Source: Zygnema cylindricum
Taxonomy: Eukaryota > Streptophyta > Zygnematophyceae > Zygnematales > Zygnemataceae
NCBI GenBank assembly: GCA_037447655.1
Contig: JBBHKE010001803.1
Coordinates: 36,072 to 100,071 of the forward strand
DNA length: 64,000 nt
Direction: 5' to 3'
A program made the position numbers and the translations under genes. How positions within the stretch are numbered: the stretch's first letter is position 1; the number at the start of each line of letters is the position of its first letter. The notes under the pieces are model-generated. The model was not told where the DNA came from and ran no database searches. It saw nothing but the letters and a program-made list of their open reading frames with translations. Positions 56,406 to 64,000 of this stretch are shown here, piece after piece.

Positions 56406-57411
56406 TGTTGAAATTATTAGTTATATATGGTATTTTCTAGGTCTAAATTTAGTAGAAATAGTAAAAGGAAAAAGGCGGACAACCTGTCTCCACCTCCTCT
56501 CTCTACCCACCATACTTGTCGTTGTCACTAAGGATAGAGAGGGTGGCTGAGCCATGGCTGTCCTAGCTTAAGCTGGCAGGGCTAAAGAGTGACTTATGTC
56601 ACTCTCAAATAAAGGTTGAGTCCAGCAGGACTTGAACCTCCGACCGGCAGAGCGCGGAGTAGCCGTTAGCTCTAGCCAGTCTGTCGTAGATGTCCGTTAA
56701 GATACATTAAGTTTGATATATATTTAAACAGTGTTACGACCATGAATTCGATTAACAGAATGACAAACGAAGGAACATAGAACAAATTATTATATAGTGC
56801 GAACATTATCTCGCACGAAAACAAATGAATCCGACATTTGTTTTGACGGCGGACATTTAATGTCTGATTTAATCGGACGGTGTATATCACTGCCGAGATC
56901 GCGGAATGTTCACTTTGGCGTTTATGGACGTGGCATGAAATGGCGCCACGTGGAGGGATGACATTTGGTCGCAGGAATTCCGGCGAACATAAGGACAAGT
57001 TAGAAGTGGACAGGCGTCCACTTAATGGGGTTGACGTACTCAGGCCGTATAGAAAGTACATCGGCCATAGTACTTTTCTATACCCTACAGTGATCTGATT
57101 GGTTCGTACTTCAATAGATAGGGGTTGTGAGAGGGATTTATGACTTAGAGAATTTGGTAGATAGGTACCTCTCTCCCTTTGAGAGTTTGTATAAACTTGG
57201 CATTTTTGCCGACTCATAACTTATCGGCTGGTTGGCCGTTTTCAGTGATTCTTTTTGCTACGGACTGAGGGGAGTCCAGGCTGCACAAGGGTGCTGTCAA
57301 ATTGTCAGTTTGCCTTCTTTGACAGCAATGGTTGTGGCTTGAAGTGGGTTAGTTAAATAGTATCTAGAGGCTTCCTGTATTCTGTAGTCCAATGGAGGAC
57401 ATATAATTGCA
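56406..57411 (+). repeat. 3' LTR of Copia element 2 (LTR1 type)
   Basis: 1006 bp from TGTTGAAATTATTAG to ATATAATTGCA. It is preceded by the polypurine stretch AAATAAGGGGAG and followed by the duplication GACCC. Contents in sense order: AATTTTCTAGGTCT-type block, long hairpin (about 56479-56568), perfect hairpin AGAGTGACTTATGTCACTCT (56586-56605), antisense tRNA-like segment, AAACAAATG dyad (near 56819-56844) and CACGTG at about 56946. Confidence 0.92.
56479..56568 (+). other. Conserved LTR hairpin (representative copy)
   Basis: One arm runs from GCGGACAACC to TCTCTCTACC; the other from GGATAGAGAGGG to GCCATGGCTGTCC. The loop is CATACTTGTCGTTGTCACTA. All LTR copies have it. Arms change together between copies (GGCAGCC with GGCTGCC, or GGACAGCC with GGCTGTCC; LTR2 uses CTCTCCAA with TTGGAGAG). 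The loop core ACTTGT(C/T)G..GTCA(C/T)T stays nearly fixed. Confidence 0.75.
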
Positions 57412-58186
57412 GACCCACACATCTGTTTTCTAGATAATGGGAAACGGGCATTTTCACTCAATGGTGTCACACCGTCATTAACACTTATGGACACCGGTGC
57501 AAAACTAGTTATTTTGGGGTCATCTTTTTCACTAAAACTAGGTGTGATAGTTGATAATCTTCAGTCCACCACAACACGCCTACTCACCTCAACGGGAACC
57601 ACCGAACTAGTTTTGGGCATTACAAAGGATCCACTCTGTTTTAGGTTTCAAAATGGTACAGAATCTGATTTTGCAGAAGTCCTTGCTCACGCATTGGTCA
57701 TTAATTGTAGTGACTACTAATGTTTAGTGGGGCAAGATGTGATTTTCAGAGTAAGAGTCGGCGTTGACATGTACGATCAAAAATTTTTCTACTGTCGAAC
57801 CGATTATCCGGAAAAGAAAATGTGTCTCCCTCTAATTTCCACACGACAACCCTTACTGATTATTGCTCACGCTGCCTAATCTGTCCCAGCTTATTCCGGA
57901 AATTCGGTGGGATTTGAAATTTTTTCATTCTCTATCGGCAGCTACCCGATAGTCCCTCTTTGACTGAACTTTTTGATAATCCAGGTTTTATTCTTGATTC
58001 CTGCGAGTTTGATTACATTTACAAACACGCACATCATATTCTTTTATTGCGAGTTCCACCTCGTCCTCTCATCTTAGTAGATCCTTCCGGTTTTCTTCCC
58101 ATTAATTAGAAACCAATTCAGCTCAACCCTCATCAAGATGGTGTGGTCATTTCAGATCTATTCCCACGCATGGGTACCTCTCTACT
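57412..58186 (+). pseudogene. Retroelement copy 2, aspartic protease region
   Basis: It continues gag copy 2 after element 2: DPHICFLDNGKRAFSLNG, then LMDTGAKLVILG, the active-site motif of a retropepsin-type aspartic protease (Asp-Thr-Gly). A stop at 57718-57720 is followed in frame by LVGQDVIFRVRVG. Further on the frame is broken. Element 3 cuts it off at 58187. No RT or integrase of this retroelement is in the window. Confidence 0.75.
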
Positions 58187-59233
58187 TGAAACTCTGAGAC
58201 CTCCATAAGTCCTCAGAGTGGACAGCTTCCAATAAGCCTCTAGGATAATCTTGACCCCTTTGTGTTTAAGCAAAAAGTTCTGCCACCCTGGCAGACAAAT
58301 ACTCCAACCACCTTCACCCATGTGAAGGCAAGACTCCCCTGAGTCGATAGCAAAAAGAATCTCTGAATTTGCTCCTCTGAGCAGTAAGTTATGGAGGGTC
58401 AAAGTTGACCTTTTGTACAGAAGCTCTCTGGGAGAGAGGGTCCTATCTTCTAATTTTTCTAAGTCCTATCTCTCTTACAGACTCTATCTACTGATGTACG
58501 GAACCAATCAGAATTGAGTTCCGTACGAAAAAGTACAGCTGCCGGTGTACTTTATATACGGACATTGTACGACATGGCCTAAATGTCCACACGTGGAATA
58601 TCCGGATTCGCTCCTTTAATCCTCGGAGATGCCGCGCTCCAATGTAACATTGCCACGTGTCATCCGATGTGGCGATGCCCACAAACCGCCGAATTCTTCT
58701 TCCGCGATCTCGACGCTAATTCAGGCCGTCCGATTAAACTCGCATTTGATCGTAGCCGTAATAAATACATGCGCGGTATTTGTTTCGCTTACGAAATCAA
58801 TGCGCGGTATTGATTTCTTATCCGTACCGCAATTCGTACTTTTACACTACCATATCTATGTATCCCGTTAACAGTTATAGTTAAATGATTTATCCTACGT
58901 GTACATGTTTAAATCATTATCGTACTATATACTATGTAAGACTACTTCTAGACTTAACGGCTAAGGCTACCGGCTATCTACTCTCTGACGGCCGGCAGGT
59001 ACCAGGATCAAATCCTGTCGCCGGCACATACCTTTTAGTAATTAATCCCTTGACTAATATAAATTTCCCGTAAACCTCAGGATAGCCTAGGTAGCCATGG
59101 CTCTAGCTTCCTCTCCAATTTCTCAGTGACTGCGACAAGTTTGAGAGTTGGAGAGAGAAGTTAGAGGTAGACTGCCTCGGCTTCTTTATTTCTATTCAGA
59201 CCTAGAAAATACTTAAAAACCATTAATTTCTCA
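58187..59233 (-). repeat. 3' LTR of element 3 (LTR2 type)
   Basis: 1047 bp; on the - strand it starts TGAGAAATTAATGG at 59233 and ends CAGAGTTTCA at 58187. It is preceded by the polypurine stretch AAATAAGGGGAG. It contains the long hairpin (about 59090-59180), a tRNA-like segment (about 58940-59030) and G-boxes (about 58591 and 58654-58659). Confidence 0.9.
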
Positions 59234-59250
59234 CTCCCCTTATTTTCTAG

Positions 59251-62200
59251 TCAATCTTTAATTTCAGACCACACTTCTCCCTGCAGAAAATTAGCTTAGG
59301 GGAAGGCACAGGTTTGGTCATCATATCTTCTACCATCTCACTATCTGGTCGGTACTCTAAACTGATTATTTTATTTTCTACTTTCTCTCTAACAAAGCTG
59401 AGTCTAATGTCCATATGTTTGGCTTTAAAATGATGTTTTAAGATTGGCAGAAATAGCAATTGCTGCCTGATTATCACAAAATATTTTCTGCACACCACTC
59501 TTAAGATGACCAAGTTCACCAAGTAAAGACTTGACCCACATCAATTCTTTTACAGCAGAGCAAGAGGCCATATACTCAGCCTCCATGGTGGACTGAGCAA
59601 TAACCTTTTGCTGTTTGCTACTCCAACAGCAAGCCCCATCACCCACATATAATACATATCCAGAAGTGCATCTCCTCATCGGAGCATCACCATAACTAGC
59701 ATCACTCCAAGTAGTGATGTCAGTATTCTCCCCACCCAAATGCAACCATAGATCCCTAGTTCCTATCAAGTATCTAAGAACTCTCTTAGCTGCCTTCCAA
59801 TCCCTCTTAGTGGGAGCATTTAGAATTTTACTCAGCACTCCTACAGCTGCAGCTAAATCTGGCCGGGTACAATTCATAAAATAGATTAGACTTCCCACTA
59901 CTTGCCTGTAAGGAATAGTCTGCATGAACTTCTGTTCTTCAGGAGATAATTCCTCGTCTAAGACTATGACTCCTTCTTCCTCACTCCCCTCACTTCCCTT
60001 CTTCAATTCCATTGGAGTTGTACAACTATTAGCTTTATCCATTTGAAATTTTTCAAGCATGTTCTCTATTGCTTCCTTTTGAGTCAATCTTATAATTTTT
60101 CTTTTTCAGTCTCTCTCTACTTGAATTCCCAAAATATATTTTGCTTCCCCCATATCCTTCATTTCAAATCTCCCCTTAAGATCGGTTTTCAGTTTATTAA
60201 TTTTTTCCATTGATTTACTTAAAACAAGCAAATCATCAACATAAATTGCAATAAATATATAACCTTCCTCATCTTCGAAACCATATATTGAGTGATCTGA
60301 GCTGATCCTGATATATCCCAGACCGGTAAGAAACTCATCAAGCTTCTTATTCCACTGTCGAGGCGCCTGTTTCAAACCATAAAGAGATTTAATCAGCCGG
60401 CATACCTTACTCTCCTCTCCTTCTCCCACAAACCCTTCGGGTTGTCGCATGAAGATCTCATCTTCCAATTCTCCATGCAAAAAGGCTGTTTTGATGTCCA
60501 TCTGGTGCACTTCCATGTCTTCCGGTGCTGCCAGGCTGAGAAGTATGCGGACGGAGGGAAATCTGACCACCGGAGCAAAGGTTTCCTCGTAGTCAATTCC
60601 CTCCTTTTGTGTAAATCCCTTTGCCACTAGTCGGGCCTTGTAGCGCTCGATTGTGTTATCTGGGTTCAGTTTTAATTTGAAAACCCACTTACAATCGATT
60701 AGTTTTCGGTTAGGTGGACAATCCACCAGCTCCGAAGTATCGGCTGCCATAATTGAGGCCATCTCTTCATTGATGGCTGTCTTCCACCGATTTCTTTCTG
60801 GACAAGTCATCGCCTCTCCATAAGTTTGAGGTTCATCTTGGTGAGATAGTATAGTTACCTTGTTATTAACCTGTTTTTCTTGCAGTCTTTTACTACTTCT
60901 CCTTCCCCCCTCAAAATCTGAGGCCGGAATAGATGGTTCTCGTGGATTCTTTCGAACAAACTCAGTTTCTCCCCTATCCCTTGATTCCGAATCAATTTCC
61001 ACCACGTCTTCCGCTTCGGGTAGAGTTGTCACTGGAGTTTCCACAGCCGAGTCCTTTTCAGTCTGATTTGTACCTGCAAGAATGTCATCGTCTCTAAAAC
61101 CTGGATAGTTAGGAAGCTCAAAGTCATCAGAATTTTCTGACTCAAATCTGATTTTTACTGACTTCGTATATTTGAAGGGATCCACAGACTTTCCTTCATC
61201 CATAACTACTAGATGTTTTACTAAGATTATATCTTCCCTTTTTAGATCATAAACTCTATATCCTTTAACATCTTCATCATATCCTAATAAGTATCCTGGT
61301 TTTCCTTTAGGATCTAGCTTCCAATTAGACCGATCTGTATATAGACTAAATACTTGACTGCCGAAAACCTTTAAGTGAGATATGTCTGGTTTCCGGCCTG
61401 TCCATCTCTCATAAGGTGTTTGATCTTTTATAGCTGAAGTAAGAACTCTATTCTTGAGATAATTAGCACAGTTCATGGCTTCTGCCCACAAATATTTTTC
61501 ATATCTTTTTATCTGACAACATACTTCTAGCACTATCACTTAGTGTTCTATTTAACCTTTCAGGTACCCCATTTTGTTCCGGATTTTCTGGAACTGTCTT
61601 TTGGTGTTGGACCCCATCTTCCCTCAGAAAAACCTCAAACTGGTTAGAAGTATACTCTCCACCATTGTCACTCCTTACTCTCTTGATTGGAGTTTCATGG
61701 AGTTTTTCGCTCCATGCTTTATATTGTCTAAAACAATCCTCAGCTTTTGACTTGTTTTTCAAAAAATACACTCGGGAATACCGAGACCAATCATCAGTTA
61801 TAGTCATCATAAATCTCTTCCCCCCCGGTGAGCGCACTCTAGCCGGTCCCCAAATATCTGTGTGTACTAGATCTAGAAGTTTTTCTCCCTTGTTGATGGC
61901 TGATTTAGGAAAGGGTAATCTGTGTGCTTTACCTTGAGCACACCCACTACAATCATTTATATCATCACTCTCACTGAACTGAATCCCTTCCACCACTCCC
62001 ATCCTTTTCATCTCTCTTAACTTATCTAGATTCACATGCCCAAGCCTCTTATGCCACATCATAATATCATGAACACCAGCATAATAAAGTTTCTTCGTTT
62101 CATTACTTAAGATCAGCCTAAACATCCCATGGCTACCTTTCTCAGCAATGAAATAGACATCCTCCTCAAAACTAGCAGTAAAGACTCCTTCCCTAGTGCT

Positions 62201-63583
62201 AGTGAAAAAACCCTTATCATCTAATACAGATGTAGAGATAAGGTTTTTGTTCAGCTCCGGAATAAACAATACATCGGAGAATGTTAATATGGATGTCTTT
62301 CCTTCTACTAACACTTTCAGATCTACCGATCCTACAAGAGTAGTGGTGACTATCCTCCCATCCCCGTACTCTATCTCTACGGTGGGAATCTTTCTTATCT
62401 TAGTGAACAGGTGCCTATCCTTACACATGTGCATTGAGGCACCTGAATCTATAATCCAGCTTGCTTCACCTTTCAATCCACCGTAAGCACATTTCTGCCT
62501 TCGTGGAATTTCAACCTCAGTTTTCGCCTCCAACTCCTCATCCAAAAAGAGCTCATCGTCCTCGTCCTCGGATTCCGCCTCAAGTACCTGTGTGACAAGG
62601 GCCTTTTTCTTTCCTCTCGGGGTACCACCGGTCTGCCCCTCCTTTAACCGAAGCTCGGTTAGCTTAGTGCACTCTGCCATATAGTGCCCCGGTTTCTTAC
62701 AAAAATGACATAAACCTTTGGGAGCCCTTGGTTGAACTCGTCAACCTGTTTTTTCTGCTCCCTACCCCCATAGTTTCCGACTGGTTTCCGGGAATCCTTG
62801 TTCCTCCAATCGGTCACTGTTGCCAAGGCTTGGCCACTCTTTCCTCCCCTTCGGATCTCAATTGTATTCTCTCGAACGAGAATCATCCCTACCACTGAGT
62901 TCCATATCCACCTAGAGTCCGGCAAGTCCTCCACACGGTTGACTATGTTCTCGAAATCATCAGGTAACTTCATCAGTAAGCAGTTAACCTTTTATTTTTC
63001 ACTAAAAACTTTCCCCGCACTCTCTAGCTCCATGAAGAGTGTAGCAAGCTCATTGCAAAAATCCAACATATTTCCCCCTTTGTATACATACTCCTTAACT
63101 TTCTGATCAGCCAACTGTTGTTGCTGAATCGTACCACTTCGGTACATCTCTATGAGAGCCATCCAAAGATCGGATGCCCTTTCTACCTACAAATGAGGAC
63201 ATGCAAGTCCTTGAGTAAGATGGCGTAGGATGAAGTGCTTTGCCGCCATATTGTTGAAGTCCCAGGTTTCAGTATCATTCTCCTCGTTCCTCGGTATAGG
63301 TGACATGAATGCTAAACCAATTGCTATTGGTGTGGTCGCCTCCTTCTCCTTTCCTTTGTCCACCACCTCTCCTTCCTTTGTTTCCTCCGTTGAAGGTGAA
63401 TCCTCTTTCCTGGTGAATCTGCTTCCTTTAAACCCTGGAGGAATTCCAAGAATTGATGGACGCCCCAATCGTCCACTCACTATCCCCCAAAACCTTTTTT
63501 CGCATAGAGCTCCTATCATCATACTTTCCCAGTATATGAAGCCAGTTCCATTAAAGATTGGTACCCTAGAGGGTGGGCCCATA
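59251..63583 (-). pseudogene. Copia gag-pol of element 3, nearly complete
   Basis: Gag starts MGPPSRVPIFNGTGF at about 63582. Then come a gag capsid part, the zinc knuckle CHFCKKPGHYMAEC (about 62710-62670), the protease WIIDSGASMHMC (about 62460), pre-integrase MMWHKRLGHVNLDK, integrase with VHTDIWGP, VRSDNGGEY and the Glu in PERLNRT, RT with [25 protein letters not shown] and YVDDLLVLS (all key residues kept), and RNase H with TMEAEYMASCSAVKEL. The end is SPKLIFCREKCGLKLKID. Defects are few: frame changes near 63185, 62990, 62735, 61505 and 59435 and a stop at about 60107 in place of Arg. It is the best template for this Copia family's protein architecture. Confidence 0.9.
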
Positions 63584-63584
63584 A
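63574..63584 (-). other. Likely primer-binding site of element 3 (internal initiator tRNA-Met)
   Basis: The - strand reads TTATGGGCCCA two bases after the LTR end. All 11 bases are complementary to the initiator tRNA-Met anticodon region (UGGGCCCAUAA). The gag ATG lies inside. It is a stronger match than in element 2. Confidence 0.72.
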
Positions 63585-63586
63585 TA

Positions 63587-64000
63587 TGAAACTCTGAGAC
63601 CTCCATAAGTCCTCAGAGTGGATAGCTTCCAAGAAGTCTCTAGGATAATCCTGACCCCTTTGTGTTTAAGCAAAAATAGATGCCACCCTGGCTGAAAAAT
63701 ACTCTGACCACCTTCACCGTTGTGAAGGGAAGACTCCCCTGAGTCGATAGCAAAAAGAATCTTGGAATTTGCTCCCCTGAGCAGTAAGTTATGGAGGGTC
63801 AAAGTTGACTTTTTGTACAGAAGCTCTCTGGGAGAGAGGGTCCTATCTTCTAATTTTTCTAAGTCCTATCTCTCTCACAGACTCTATCTACTGATGTATG
63901 GAACCAATCAGAATAGAGTTCTGTACGCAAAATTACAGCTGCCGGTGTACTTTATGTACGGACATTGTATGACATGGCCTAAATGTCCACACGTGGAATA
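63587..64000 (-). repeat. 5' LTR of element 3 (LTR2 type), partial
   Basis: It starts at the LTR 3' end (TGAAACTCTGAGACC on +) and matches 58187-58600. The window ends inside it, near the CACACGTGG G-box. Confidence 0.9.

Larger units (their letters stand above)
49032..57411 (+). mobile_element. Copia element 2 (LTR1 type) with nested insertions
   Basis: Gag-pol from 49644 to 56392, 3' LTR at 56406-57411. The 5' LTR is split by the inversion, so its first 360 bases are at 47146-46787. Target-site duplication GACCC. Three later insertions lie inside: solo LTR2 (49907-50954), a hAT-like MITE (54184-54557) and a solo LTR1 in reverse (54950-55955). The host is the gag-protease retroelement. Confidence 0.88.
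58187..64000 (-). mobile_element. Copia element 3 (LTR2 type), youngest looking, runs off the window
   Basis: 3' LTR 58187-59233, gag-pol 63583-59251, 5' LTR from 63587 on to the window edge. It inserted into the protease region of the gag-protease retroelement. The two LTRs differ at roughly one base in 14 over the part that can be compared by eye (about 260 bases), so it is old but younger than element 1. The right target-site duplication is outside the window; the left flank is CTACT. Confidence 0.88.

Noticed and set aside
56479-56568. Hammerhead ribozyme in the LTR hairpin
   Set aside because: The hammerhead core CUGAUGA..GAAA is missing; only a long stem with a conserved loop is seen.
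1-64000. CRISPR arrays, bacterial operons, phage genes or a dedicated defence system
   Set aside because: No regular spacer-repeat pattern, no operon structure and all real genes are eukaryotic and spliced.

Overview
The window looks like nuclear DNA of a streptophyte (green plant lineage). It has spliced genes with GT-AG introns of 0.8-1.9 kb, an eL36 protein ending in the plant-style EKKK tail, a kinase with the SnRK1 activation loop, an F-box/kelch gene and Copia retrotransposons of plant type. I cannot name the species; the lineage within streptophytes is open. Genes are sparse: four recognisable host genes in 64 kb. About half of the window is transposable elements, nearly all decayed and often nested.

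Layout. 1-9.5 kb: a decayed Copia element (family B, + strand), broken by a complete but dead Copia element on the - strand (element 1, 1761-8150), with a Ty3/gypsy integrase scrap beside it. 9.5-11.4 kb: purine-rich repeat and small DNA transposons, including a hAT-type element with an 8-bp target-site duplication. 11.4-19.3 kb: a tandem duplication carrying two intact copies of the gene for ribosomal protein eL36, both on + strand and three exons each. 21.3-24.8 kb (-): a two-exon SnRK1-like kinase with a KA1 tail and no visible UBA domain. 27.7-30.0 kb (-): a two-exon F-box/kelch gene. 30.3-34.1 kb: a nest of terminal-inverted-repeat elements. 35-38.4 kb (+): a dead DDE transposase gene with very T-rich introns. 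41.5-46.8 kb: two tandem copies of an LTR-type retroelement with its own gag and aspartic protease. 46.8-57.4 kb: Copia element 2 (+) inserted in the second of these; it carries two solo LTRs and a hAT-type MITE, and its 5' end is broken by a 2.2-kb inversion. 58.2-64 kb (-): Copia element 3, the best preserved one, running off the window.

How the parts relate. The host genes are unrelated housekeeping and regulatory genes (translation, energy-stress kinase signalling, ubiquitin ligase specificity). The mobile DNA is more connected: one family of TA-flanked MITEs sits in an intron of every host gene, and two LTR families (here LTR1, about 1.0 kb, and LTR2, about 1.05 kb) share one gag-pol type. 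They also share a long hairpin with a conserved loop, a tRNA-like segment in antisense and an AAACAAATG dyad. Their reverse transcription seems to be primed by the anticodon region of initiator tRNA-Met, with the primer site overlapping the gag start codon. The target-site duplications let the order of nested insertions and the inversion be read directly.
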